Origin: Entoloma clypeatum
Lineage: Eukaryota; Basidiomycota; Agaricomycetes; Agaricales; Entolomataceae
Length of the DNA: 64,000 nucleotides
Assembly (NCBI GenBank): GCA_963565915.1
Contig: OY751486.1
Location: 3,596,001-3,660,000, forward strand
Direction: 5' to 3'
Within the stretch, counting starts at the first letter, position 1. Each line of letters opens with the position of its first letter. The notes under the pieces are model-generated. The model saw only the letters and a list, made by a program, of their open reading frames with translations, was not told the origin of the DNA and searched no databases. The position numbers and the translations under genes were made by a program. This document shows, piece by piece, positions 46,251 through 56,540 of this stretch.

Positions 46251-46261
46251 TTGCTAAATCT
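46251..46261 (+). other. Putative self-priming primer-binding site
   Basis: TTGCTAAATCT lies two bases after the 5' LTR and is the reverse complement of AGATTTAGCAA at 46165-46175. This matches the Tf1 mechanism, where the first 11 bases of the RNA fold back to prime reverse transcription instead of a tRNA. Tf1 and related chromoviruses are the established precedent; for this element it is an inference. Confidence 0.7.
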
Positions 46262-47039
46262 CGTTAGGTTCGCCCAGAGCGAAGAGAGCAACTACCAGAC
46301 GAGTCAAGACGTCGCGCTTCTTTGAAGACTTCACCAGTAACCCATTCAGCACGCCAGAAGCCCGACAGGAGGAGCTAAGTCCTCGAGACAGTATCGATTT
46401 TACGCTTATCCAGCAGTACATCGAATCGGAGATCCGTCGCATCCTACAGCAGGTGCTTGACGAAGAACTAGACAACGACGAGCATCGCCCCCACGGCGAG
46501 ATAGCAGAGAGCATCCATCTTGCTCGGCAACACCAGATCGCGCGTTACAACGCCCGACAGAACGAACTCGAAAGCTTTCGCGTTCAAGAAGGACCTCAGA
46601 CAGGTCGGATCACAGAGATCAGAGAGTTTATCGGTGTCCAGACAACCGTTATCAGAAGATTGATTAGGACGCTCACATCGAGACGTCCCAGAGCCACATC
46701 ATCACGTCCTACTCGAAGCAGCAGATCTACGCCCACTTCACCATCGAAGAACAACAAACCGAGTACAACCGTTGGGCACGAAACGAGAGACTTGACCCCT
46801 TCTCGCGACCAACAGACGCGCAGGAACAGAGATTCCTTAGAGATCTACAGAGGAAATACCCCGAACGATTTGCCACCGATTCCGCCGACGAGTCCCCTGA
46901 CGAATTTACTTTTGACTCCGCGCAGTCAGATACCGAACAGACGCCTAGAACAGGGACTGATTTTCAACCCCTACCTATATCCCGAACCCCATCTTCATCC
47001 CAACAATCCGACACCTCTCCTACTCCGCAGGTTCTAGAC
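46262..47039 (+). other. ATG-free leader with open reading frames before gag
   Basis: From the TATA box to the gag start at 47040 there is no ATG in any frame. One frame is open from 46258 to the TAG at 47035 and reads like protein (RFFEDFTSNPFSTPEARQEE, ESEIRRILQQVLDEELD). The gag frame itself is open from 46668, with similar-looking sequence (SYSKQQIYAHFTIEEQQ, KYPERFATDSADESPDE). Either Gag has an upstream extension started at a non-ATG codon with a frame change near 46.66 kb, or this is a leader cleared of ATG to let ribosomes scan to gag. Confidence 0.6.
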
Positions 47040-47909
47040 ATGGCAGAAGCACCGACAGTACAAACAATGGATACATCCAAGATCATCAAAGATCCTGGGA
47101 TGTTCAAAGACAGACACACCTTCGACGAGTGGTGGAAAGCCACCAAATTATACATCAGGTTCCAGAAGGGACTGTCCGACGATCAGAAGATTCTTGCGGT
47201 GTTATCCCGCATGATGGAAGGGTCCGGTAAACACTGGGCCAGCAACAAATTAGACGACCTTGCCACCGATGGCGAGAACATCACCTGGTTAGGATTCTCA
47301 GATGACATCGCTACGCGATTCTCTATTGCCAACAAGTCGGCAGCGGCCAAGGCGAAACTCGAAGTCCTGAAACAGGAGAAACGCACCATCGACGAATTCT
47401 TGGACGAATTCGAAGAGATCTTGAAGCTGTCAAACCTTGGCGAAGAAACTGGGAAATACATCCTGGAAAAGAACGTCAACCGCAAAATTTCTGAACAAGT
47501 GGCTAGCGATGGCAAGACGTACACTGATTACGCAAAGGAGATCCGAAACAAGGGACGACAGATGGAGGGACATGCATTAGTCATCCGAGGGGGTGGCGAC
47601 ACACGCACCGGATCGGGTACCACTTATGGTGGTCAAGGCAAAGCCATGGAGATCGACAAAGCAGGAGTAGCCCGTTGCTACAACTGTCAGCGCTTTGGTC
47701 ACCTTGCCAAAGACTGCAAAGCCCCAAAGAAGAAAGATGGTCGTAAGTGTTTCAACTGCGACCAAGAAGGACATATTGCGCGCAACTGCCGCAAGCCGAA
47801 GAAGAACTCTGGAAAGATTAGGAAGGTGTCTGATGGAGATACCGATGATGACGATGAAACCATCACCATAGAGACCGATGAGAAGGATTTTCCCGAAGGG
47901 TCCGATTAA
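47040..47909 (+). CDS. Chromovirus Gag, two zinc knuckles
   Basis: Gag forms the particle and packages element RNA. The 289-residue protein starts [17 protein letters not shown] and has the retrotransposon Gag core ([57 protein letters not shown]). Two CCHC knuckles follow ([14 protein letters not shown] and [14 protein letters not shown]), then an acidic tail. The ATG at 47040 is the first in the transcript. The gag stop (47907-47909) lies inside the open pol frame, which begins after a TAG at 47870, so about 37 bases overlap in the -1 frame. Confidence 0.95.
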   Translation: MAEAPTVQTMDTSKIIKDPGMFKDRHTFDEWWKATKLYIRFQKGLSDDQKILAVLSRMMEGSGKHWASNKLDDLATDGENITWLGFSDDIATRFSIANKSAAAKAKLEVLKQEKRTIDEFLDEFEEILKLSNLGEETGKYILEKNVNRKISEQVASDGKTYTDYAKEIRNKGRQMEGHALVIRGGGDTRTGSGTTYGGQGKAMEIDKAGVARCYNCQRFGHLAKDCKAPKKKDGRKCFNCDQEGHIARNCRKPKKNSGKIRKVSDGDTDDDDETITIETDEKDFPEGSD

Positions 47910-50900
47910 ACGACGCTAAGTCGCGACCCTTATCCATTAAACGAACTCGCTTGCCTGGTGCAGTTACAGACAATATAACTTATGTTATCCCTGCAAAGCG
48001 AGCCGTTGCGTCAACTAAGATTGTCAAGGGAGATAAACCTCCGAAACGACGAGAGATCAAGCTGCAAGCTCAGATCAAAACACGACGAGGACCAAAGGCC
48101 ATTCGACCCGAGGTCGATAGCGGATGTGAACGCACATGTATCCATCCCAGAATAGTACGTGAACAGAACCTTCCCACACGTGGAATAAAGCCCATATCAA
48201 TCCTAAATGCGGATGGATCACCGAACCGACAACAGAAAGCAGAAAAACTTGCCGAAGTCAAGCTGGACTTGGGAACACACCAGGAAACCATGGAGGCAAT
48301 GGTATTGGACATTGGGAGAACGGATATGCTTTTGGGACATGATTGGTTGGTGCACCACAACCCTACAATCAATTGGACGACCGGCGCCGTAACATTCAAC
48401 CGATGCCCATCAACGTGTCAAACCAAACACTCGGATTTCAGGGTTAACCTTAATGGTCGCAAACATCGGGTTCGCATGGTGGAAATACGAGACAAGGACG
48501 CACCCAAGAAATCAGATCAGAAATGGAAGCCCGGAGACCCCATATTGGAAGCAGTTACTCCCACACCACCTCCCACAACCAAACGACCCTCATATGTTGA
48601 ACGTTTTGCCCATCTTTTTGAAAAAGAAAACTTTGACAAGATCCCAAAGGAAAGGGAATGGGACCACGGCATCGAACTTACACCGGACGCACCAAAGGAG
48701 CTAGGGGGAAACACGTACCCTATGACCCAAAAGGAGCAAGAAGAACTGGACGAATTCATCGACGAAGGCCTGGCAACCGGAAAGATCCGACCGTCCAAAT
48801 CACCTTATGCATCACCCTGCTTCTTCATTAACAAGAAAGACGGTTCCAAACGATTGGTACAGGACTATCGCACGGTTAACAAATTCACGATTAAGGACAA
48901 ATTCCCACTCCCACGCATCAACGACCTCTTGGATGTATTGAAGGACGCAGTCTACTTCAACAAAATGGACATCATGTGGGGATACAATAATGTGCGGATC
49001 AAAAAGGGTGACGAATGGAAAGCCGCCTTCTTGACCAGCCGAGGATTGTTTGAACCATTGGTCATGTTTTTCGGTCTCTGCAATTCCCCGGGAACGTTCT
49101 CTCGGATGATGGCCAGCCTATTCAGGGATCAGATCCGTCGGCGCATCTGTGTGATTTACATGGATGACATAGTGGTTATTGGTAAAACCAAGGAAGAACT
49201 TGCCCGGAACACCGAAGAGATCTTGCAGATCCTGTCGGACAATGACTTGTTCCTAAAGGAGAAGAAGTGTCTTTGGGAAGTAACGAAATGCCCCATATTG
49301 GGATATGTCGTGGGTGAAGGACGTGTCGAGATGGAAACTGAAAAGGTGGACACAATCCGGAACTGGCGAGTACCCACATCAAAAAAGGAAGTCCAGAGGT
49401 TCCTGGGATTTGCCAATTTTTATCGACGCTTCATTGAAGGATACTCAAACATCGCAAAGCCACTCACGACACTTACGGGAAATACAGCATTCACATGGGG
49501 ACCAGCGGCGCAAGAAGCATTTGAAGGTCTCATACGGGCAATCACGACAGCACCAGTCTTGGCATTGCCCAAACCGGACGGACAGTTCAGGGTTGAAACC
49601 GATGCATCGGGTTATGCAATTGGAGCGGTACTCTCACAGAAACAAGACGACAAGTGGCATCCTATCGCGTTCTTGTCGCGGACCATGTCCGCGGCCGAAC
49701 AGAATTACGAGATCTATGACAAGGAACTCTTGGCAGTCATGGAAGCACTGAAGGACTGGCGACATTATCTACTTGAAGCCAAGGAACGTTTCGAGATCTT
49801 AACCGATCACAAAAACCTGGAGTATTTCCGGCGTCCTCAGGACCTAAACCAACGACAGAGGCGCTGGAAGATGAAGCTACAAGACTATGACTTCGAATTG
49901 CGACATGTACCTGGGAAGACAAACGCGAAAGCAGACATCCTGTCACGTTTACCCTGGTATGAGACGGAACTCGAGCCGCAGGACAGCGACCAAATGCTCA
50001 AGGAGGGGCTATTTTTGAAACGATTGGAATCAGAAGATGTGATACAAATGGAGATGTTCACGGAGGAACAATTCTTTGAAGGGGGTGAAACATCTGATTC
50101 CATCAAAATCGGAAACATCACAACCATCGAAAACCCATGGATCGTACGCATCAAGGCCTCGAATCGCATGGAAACAGAAGTAGCCCAGGGTCTGAAGAAG
50201 AATCCTCACTGGTACCAGCAGGAAAATGGCATCACCTACGCAGGAGAACGAGTCTATGTACCACCAGACCCACAATTGCGCCAAGAACTGATGTTTGAAG
50301 CGCACGACGCACCAGTGGCAGGACATCCAGGACAGTATCGAACGCATGAACTTCTCACTCGCACCTACTGGTGGCCCACCATCCTACATGACGTAAAGAA
50401 GTATGTGAAAGGTTGTGACACCTGTCAACGCAACAAGATCAGCCGCCAAAGGAGACACGCCCCTCTGCACCCTAACGCCGCGCCAAGTCAACCATGGGAA
50501 GATATAGGGATTGACGTCGTAGGACCGATACCAGAATCTGATGGGAAGAACGCAATTCTGGTCATCACGGACAGACATTCAAAGATGCTTCATCTCATCC
50601 CGACAACCGTGGAACTATCGGCTGAAGGATTAGCCAAGATCTATCGGGACCAGATATGGAAACTTCATGGAATTCCCAAGAAGATCATCAGCGATAGGGG
50701 ACCGCAGTTCGCCGCGAAGTTTATGGAGATACTTTGCCGCATGTTAGGGATCAAAAGAAATCTGTCCACTGCGTACCATCCACAGACTGATGGACAGGCC
50801 GAACGATCGCATCAGGAAACCGAGGTGTTCTTACGAAACTTTGTCAACCATCTACAAGATGATTGGGCGGAATGGATCGCAATCGCAGAATTCCAGTACA

Positions 50901-51559
50901 ATGACAAAGAACATCAAGCGACAAAGTACACACCATTCTATCTCAACTACGGTCTGCATCCTTGGAAGGGAGAACTTGTGTTGGAAGACACCAATCCGGC
51001 AGCAAACGACTTCTTGAAAAAACTCAAACAGGCACGAGAAGAAGCCAACGCAGCACTAAAACAGGCACAGGATCAGATGAAGAAGACAGTTGACACACGA
51101 CGAAGCCCGTCTCGGGATTACCGCATCGGAGACAAGGTGTGGCTGGAAGGGACTAACATCAGGACTGATCGTCCCTCAAAGAAACTTGACGCCCTCCGAC
51201 ACGGACCGTTCAAAGTCCTAGAGAAGAAAGGAGCTAGCGCATACCGTCTTGATCTTCCCAAAACCTGGAAAATGATCCACCCTGTGTTCAACGAAACCCT
51301 GTTATCGCCATATGAAACCCCGAAGTATGCCATTCAGAAAAAGAAGCCAGCCCCTGATCCGATCATCGTCGAAGGACGAGAAGAATACCATGTCTCCACG
51401 ATCCTGGACTCTCGAAAATTCCGCGGAAAGATCCAGTACCTCGTCCAATGGGAAGGGTATGGCCCAGAAGAGAACACGTGGGAACCTCGGACTAATGTTC
51501 AGAACGCTCAAGACTTGATCCGAGACTTTCATCGGCAAAATCCATCGCGTCCACGATAA
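47873..51559 (+). CDS. Chromovirus Pol: protease, RT, RNase H, integrase, chromodomain
   Basis: Pol is open for 1229 codons and has no ATG near its start, so it is probably made as a Gag-Pol fusion by a -1 shift. Protease: [11 protein letters not shown] at about 48113, with [12 protein letters not shown]. Reverse transcriptase: [36 protein letters not shown] and active site [11 protein letters not shown]. RNase [16 protein letters not shown] and TDHKNLEYF. Integrase: the HHCC finger (ending CDTCQRNK), core Asp in GIDVVGPI and ISDRGPQF, glutamate block [15 protein letters not shown], and the GPF segment. The C-terminus is a chromodomain ([31 protein letters not shown]) ending near the stop. 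All catalytic residues are present, so it is likely active. Confidence 0.96.
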
Positions 51560-51674
51560 AAGAATAAACTTTGAGCCATTTTCCACATCGACTTCTGTCA
51601 CATCGAGTTCCCCGCTCCAACTCTTCTCGCCCAACACGCCGTTCTTCTTATACCTTTCAAACATCATTTCTGCC

Positions 51675-52043
51675 ATGTCCAACATCACCGCCGCCTCCAC
51701 CGATGCTTCCGATATCAACCCCACCATCACCACCCTCATCGGCGAAGCGCTCTCCATGCGCGACCAGATCCATGCGCTCGAAACCTCCGTTGCCGACATC
51801 CTTCACCGGCAGATGCATATCCGCCTTCATACCCTTTCCGATTTGCCAACCGCCCCCACCGCTGAGGAGAAACTCATCCTCAAAAACTATACCAACACCC
51901 TTGCTGTCGAGAACCGACGCCTTCGCCTCGCCGTTCGAGGTTTAGAGTTTGCCACGGCGGTAAACGATGAACTGATAAAGGATTGGGGTAACCGAGTTGA
52001 CCCTGCCTGGGCCGATCCAAATGGCAACGATGGATGGGAGTAG
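51675..52043 (+). CDS. Extra small ORF (ORF3) between pol and the 3' LTR
   Basis: A 122-residue protein starts at ATG 51675 (MSNITAASTDASDINPTITT), after the pol stop. Residues about 20-55 (GEALSMRDQIHALETSVADI) form a helical, coiled-coil-like segment; the rest is Pro/Thr-rich, then a second helix with LAVRGLEFATAVNDELI. There is no signal peptide or membrane segment, so it is not an envelope protein. A homologue with the same start and coiled coil is present in the inverted copy (52903-53193), arguing that the frame is maintained. Function unknown; most fungal chromoviruses I know lack a gene here. Confidence 0.7.
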   Translation: MSNITAASTDASDINPTITTLIGEALSMRDQIHALETSVADILHRQMHIRLHTLSDLPTAPTAEEKLILKNYTNTLAVENRRLRLAVRGLEFATAVNDELIKDWGNRVDPAWADPNGNDGWE

Positions 52044-52067
52044 GTAGTCTGTGAGGACACAGACCTT

Positions 52068-52080
52068 GAGGAGGGGAACA
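52068..52080 (+). other. Polypurine tract
   Basis: GAGGAGGGGAACA directly before the 3' LTR is the expected plus-strand primer. The same tract borders the LTR of the inverted copy (reverse complement at 52869). Confidence 0.9.
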
Positions 52081-52448
52081 TGTTACGGACTAACGACTAC
52101 GGACGTATATGCTTACTTTTTCACTTTTACTCATCGGCCCCCGCTTACACATATCGTATTATACTTTATTTCCTTTAGTATACTTCGCTCCCGCGCTGAC
52201 TCGCTTTCCGCAGCTGTCTGACTCATTCCGCAGTCGTCTTACTCAGACGCACTGCCTTCCGCAGTTATCTTACTCAGATACACTGCCTTGCGCAGCACTG
52301 ACTCATATGCTATCGCCTATAGTCAGTACCTATATAAACCCTTTGTACTATAGCTAGATTCCTTAGATTTAGCAATCACATTGCTCTTCGCCTTTCCATC
52401 TTCCTGCATACTCTGCCCGAACCTTGGAACGGTTTGTTACGCATAACA
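52081..52448 (+). repeat. Chromovirus 3' LTR
   Basis: 368 bp, identical by eye to the 5' LTR at 45881-46248. It ends at GCATAACA followed by the AAACC target duplication. Confidence 0.97.
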
Positions 52449-52467
52449 AAACCTGAACTTGAGGTTT

Positions 52468-52868
52468 TGTTATGCTTAACAAACCGTTCCAAGGTTCGGG
52501 CAGAGTGTGCAGGGAGTGGAAAGGCGAAGAGCAGTGTGATTGCTAAATCTAAGGAATCTACTACAGTACAGGAGGTTTATATAGGTACTGACTATAGGCG
52601 GTAGCAGATGAGTCAGTGCTGCGGAAGGCAGTGCACATGAGTAAGGCGACTGCAGAAGGCTATGTACAATGAGTAAGCTGAGTGCGGGAAGCGAGTCAGT
52701 GTGGGAGCGAAGTATACTAAAGGGGATGACGAAGTAATGTAGTGAGTCAGACTGGAAATCAAAGGTTGTGAAAGTAGACATTAGACATAGTAAGTTCATA
52801 AGAGGGCGCCGAGTCGGGCCGATAAGTAAAAGATATGATGTGGTCCTCATACTGTAGAGTCCGTAACA
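52468..52868 (-). repeat. 3' LTR of the inverted chromovirus
   Basis: 401 bp; on the minus strand it runs TGTTACGGACTCTACAG to AAGCATAACA. It is about 33 bp longer than the LTRs of the intact element, mostly in the upstream half (the GGCCCGACTCGGCGCCC region). The TATA box and AGATTTAGCAA start region are kept. Confidence 0.93.
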
Positions 52869-52902
52869 TGTTCCCCTCCTCAAGCTCTGTGTCCTCACAG
52901 AG

Positions 52903-53193
52903 TCATTGTCCCCATCCCTCATTGTTGCCGGGATCGGACCAGTTTGTACGTCGCTTTTCGATGACGAGGGTGCTGGTGTAATTTCCAAGAATTTGTTTCT
53001 CCTCGGGACTCGGGGTGACGGGGAGGTTGGACAGCGAGTGGAGGCGGATATGCATCTGACGATGAAGGAGGTCGGCAAGGGAGGTTTCGAGGGCATGGAT
53101 CTGGTCTCTCATGGAGAGTGCTTCGTTCATGAGGGCAGTGATGGTGGGGTTGATGTCGGTGGTGGAGGTGGAGGTAGTGGTGGTGTTAGACAT
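52903..53193 (-). CDS. ORF3 homologue in the inverted chromovirus
   Basis: From ATG 53193 (MSNTTTTSTSTTDINPT) the 96-residue frame matches ORF3 of the intact element: the coiled-coil segment (NEALSMRDQIHALETSLADL), then LHRQMHIRLHSLSNLP. It lacks about 26 residues of the second helix near the C-terminus, replaced by a short in-frame join, and ends near the same Trp-rich terminus. That this frame is open while pol beside it is broken is notable, but a 96-codon frame could stay open by chance. Confidence 0.6.
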   Translation of the reverse strand: MSNTTTTSTSTTDINPTITALMNEALSMRDQIHALETSLADLLHRQMHIRLHSLSNLPVTPSPEEKQILGNYTSTLVIEKRRTNWSDPGNNEGWGQ

Positions 53194-53325
53194 GGTGGCG
53201 AGGAGGGTTGAGAGATAGAAGAAGAATGGGGGGGCTATATTGGGCAGGGAAAGGACTAGAGGGGGGAACTCAGTGTGTAGTTGACTGATGAGGTCGATAC
53301 TGCCATGGATTTTGAACACTGTCTT

Positions 53326-56165
53326 TTATCGTGGGCGAGACGGGTTCTGCCAATGGAAATCTCGGATCAAATCTTGAGCGTTCTGAACATTGGCTCGAGG
53401 TTCCCATGTGTTCTCTTCTGGGCCATATCCTTCCCACTGGACGAGGTACTGGATCTTTCCACGGAACTTTTGAGAGTCTAGAATTGTGAACACATGGTAT
53501 TCTTCTTGTCCTTCGACGATGATCGGATCAGGGGCTGGTTTCTGGATGGCATACTTTGGGGTTTCGTATGGTGACAACAGGGTCTCGTTGAACACGGGGT
53601 GAATCATTTTCCAAGTCTTCAGAAGATCAAGAAGGTATGCGCTAGCCCCTTTCTTCTCTAAGACCTTGAATGGTCCATGTCGGAGTGCGTCGAGTTTCTT
53701 TGAGGGGTGGTTAGTCCTGATGTTAGTCCCTTCCAACCACACCTTGTCTCCAATGCAGTAGTTCTGAGACGGACTTCGCCGTGTGTCAACTGTCTTCTTC
53801 ATCTGATCCTGTGCTTGTTTCATCGCTGCATTGGCTTCTTCTCGTGCCTGTTTGAGTTTTTTCAAGAAGTCGTTGGCTGCTGGATTGGTATCTTCTAACA
53901 TGAGTTCTCCCTTCCAAGGATGTAAACCATAGTTGAGGTAGAATGGGGTGTGCTTTGTCGTCTGATGTTCTTTGTCATTGTACTGAAACTCTGCAAATGG
54001 GGATGTAGCGGAGCATGTCGCTTCTGTTGGTTGATCTTGTTGCATTGACAGGTGTCGCAACCCTTCACATACTTCTTTATGTCATGTAGGATGGTAGGCC
54101 ACCAGTAGGTGCGAGTGAGGAGTTCATGTGTTCGGTACTGTCCTGGATGTCTGGCCACTGGTGCATCGTGTGACTCAAATATCAATTCTTGTTGTAATTG
54201 TGGATCTGGCGGGACATAGACTCATTCTCCTGCATAGGTGATCCCATTCTCCTGCTGATACCAATGAGGATTCTTTTTTAGGCCCTGAGCTACTTCTGTC
54301 TCCATGCGGTTCGAAGCCTTGATGCGTGCGATCCATGGGTTTTCAATGGTTGTGACGTTTCCAATCTTGATGGAATCAGATGTTTCACCCCCTTCAAAGA
54401 ATTGTTCCTCCATGAACCTCTCCATCTGTACCACATCTTCTGATTCCAACCGTTTCAAGAATAGTCCCTCCTTGAGCATTTGGTCACTGTCTTGTGGTTC
54501 GAGTTCCGCTTCATACCAGGATAAGCGCAACAGGATGTCCGCTTTCGCATTGGTCTTGCCGGGCACATGCCATAATTTGAAGTCATAGTCTTGTAACTTC
54601 ATTTTCCAGTGTTGCTGTCGTTGATTTAGGTCCTGAGGACGACAGAAATATTCCAGGTTCTTGTGATCGGTCAAGATCTCGAAACGTTCCCTGGCTTCGA
54701 GCAGATAGTGTCTCCAATCTTTCAGTGCTTCCATGACCGCCAGGAGTTCCTTGTCATATATCTCGTAATTCTGTTCAGCTGCGGACATGGTCCGTGACAA
54801 GAACATGATGGGGTGCCATTTGTTGTCTTGCTTTTGAGAGAGTACTGCTCCAATTGCATAGCCTGATGCATCGGTTTCAACCCTGAACTGTCCCTCTGGT
54901 TTTGGTAATGCCAAGACTGGTGCCAATGTAATTGCCCGTATGAGACCTTCAAAGGCTTGCTGCTCTGTTGGTCCCCAAGTAAATGCCATACCGCCTGTGA
55001 GTGCGGTGAGAGGTTTGAGTATCCTTCAATAAAACATTGATAGAAGTTGGCAAATCCAAGGAACCTCTAAACTTCCTTTTTTGATGTGGGTGCTTGCCAG
55101 TTTCAGATCATATCCACCTTCTCAGTTTCCATCTCAACATGTCCCTCACCAACCACATATCCCAATATAGGACATTTCGTTACTTCCCATAAACACTTCT
55201 TCTCCTTTAGAAACAAATCATTGTCCGATAGGATCTGTAGGATTTCTTTGGTGTTTCGCGTGACTTCTTCCTTGGTTTTACTGATAACCACAATGTCATC
55301 CATGTAGATCACACAGATATGTCGGTGGATCTGGTCCTGGAATAGACTAGCCATCATTCGAGAGAACGTTCCCGGGGAGTTGCAAAGACTGAAAAACATG
55401 ACCAATGGTTCAAATAATCCTCAACTGGTGAGGAAGGCAGCCTTCCATTCATCGCCCTCCTTAATCCGGACATTGTTATAGCCCCACATGATGTCCATCT
55501 TATTGAAGTAGACTGCATCTTTCAGTATGTCCAAGAGATCAGATATTCGTGGGAGTGGGAACTTGTCTTTGACCGTGAATTTATTGACCATGCATAAGGG
55601 GATTTGGACGGGTGGATCTTTCCTGTTGCTAGACCCTCGTCAATGAATGCGTCCAATTCCTCTTGTTTCTTTTGTGTCATAGGATACATATTTCCCCCTA
55701 GTTCCTTTGGTGCATCCGGTGTAAGTTCGATACCATGGTCCCATTCCCTCTCCTTTGGGATCTTATCAAAGTTCTCCTTCTCAAAGAGATGAGCAAATCG
55801 TCAACATATGAGGGTCATTTGATTGTGGGAGGTGGTGTAGGAGTGACGGCTTCCAAAATAGGGTCTCCAGGCTTCCATTTCTGATCCGACTTTTTGGGTG
55901 CATCTTTGTCGCGCACCTCAACCATGTGAACCTGGTGTTTGTGACCATCAAGGTTAATCCTGAAATCCGAGTGTTTGGTTCGACATGTTGTTGGGCACCG
56001 GTTAAATGTTACCGCACTGGTTGTCCAATTGATTGTGGGGTTGTGGTGTACCAACCAGTCATGTCCCAAGAGCATGTCCGTTCTTCCAATGTCCAGTACC
56101 ATTGCTTCCATGGTTTCCTGATTTTCTCCCAAATCCAGTTTGACTTCGGTATTCCTTGCGTGGGG
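53326..56165 (-). pseudogene. Broken Pol of the inverted chromovirus
   Basis: Pieces in order from 56165 down: part of protease ([16 protein letters not shown]), reverse transcriptase ([29 protein letters not shown]), RNase H ([24 protein letters not shown]), the integrase finger (CDTCQCNKI), then a jump straight to [21 protein letters not shown] and a complete chromodomain ([16 protein letters not shown]). About 0.4 kb of integrase core, with all three catalytic residues, is missing at about 54.0 kb. Several frameshifts and stops occur. It cannot encode a working integrase. Confidence 0.92.
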
Positions 56166-56540
56166 AGGTTCTGTTATGTACTCACAAAGAATGGGGTCAA
56201 GGTGTGTGGATGGACCTGAAGCACAAAGCTTGGCCTCTAACAGGCTCACATGTGTGTCGCTCTTGCAACCCAGATTGGCAGATAACCATGGGGGGCCATG
56301 CTGAGGCACGCTGGAGGCGTTTGACGTGACACATGGGGGACGGGGCTTACCTGTGGAGGCCGCAGGAAGTGCTGAGGCACGTACTGGAGGCATTTGTGAC
56401 ACACGAGGGCATCAATGGTGAACCTGATGCACTGTGAGGAAGGGGGCATGAGGGCGGGGGATGGGGCTTACCTGTGGAGGCCGTGGGGAGTGTCTACCAG
56501 GTGGGTGCTGGCTCAGGCCTCACCCAGCATTGAAAGACAC
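56166..56540. repeat. Non-coding repeat-like sequence with duplicated blocks
   Basis: GGGGCTTACCTGTGGAGGCC occurs at 56342 and 56463, and CTGAGGCAC...CTGGAGGC blocks occur at about 56300 and 56372, so this is an old tandem-like structure. A related GGTGCTTACCTATATGGAGG lies in the inverted repeat at 60661. No ORF is credible. Confidence 0.5.

Larger units (their letters stand above)
45881..52448 (+). mobile_element. Young, apparently intact Ty3/gypsy chromovirus
   Basis: The element is 6568 bp, flanked by a perfect 5-bp duplication AAACC (45876-45880 and 52449-52453). Its two 368-bp LTRs look identical by eye, and gag and pol are fully open, so it inserted very recently and may be active. 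The order is LTR, primer site, long leader, gag, pol (protease, reverse transcriptase, RNase H, integrase, chromodomain), an extra small ORF, polypurine tract, LTR. No other Ty3-type copy here is intact; relatives are the solo LTR at 38154 and the inverted copy at 52468. Confidence 0.96.
52468..56165 (-). mobile_element. Inverted, 5'-truncated chromovirus relative
   Basis: On the minus strand this holds protease to chromodomain, the small ORF3 and the 3' LTR of an element closely related to the intact one. The 5' end (Gag, 5' LTR and the first part of protease) is missing, replaced by unrelated sequence from about 56166. Reading frames are broken by stops and indels, and the integrase core is deleted. 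It lies tail to tail with the intact copy, only 19 bp apart. The 401-bp LTR places it in the same subfamily as the solo LTR at 38154. Confidence 0.93.

Noticed and set aside
47888..47894. T TTT CCC as a standard -1 slippery site
   Set aside because: Positions 4-6 are not identical, so the second tRNA would re-pair poorly. It is kept only as a weak candidate.
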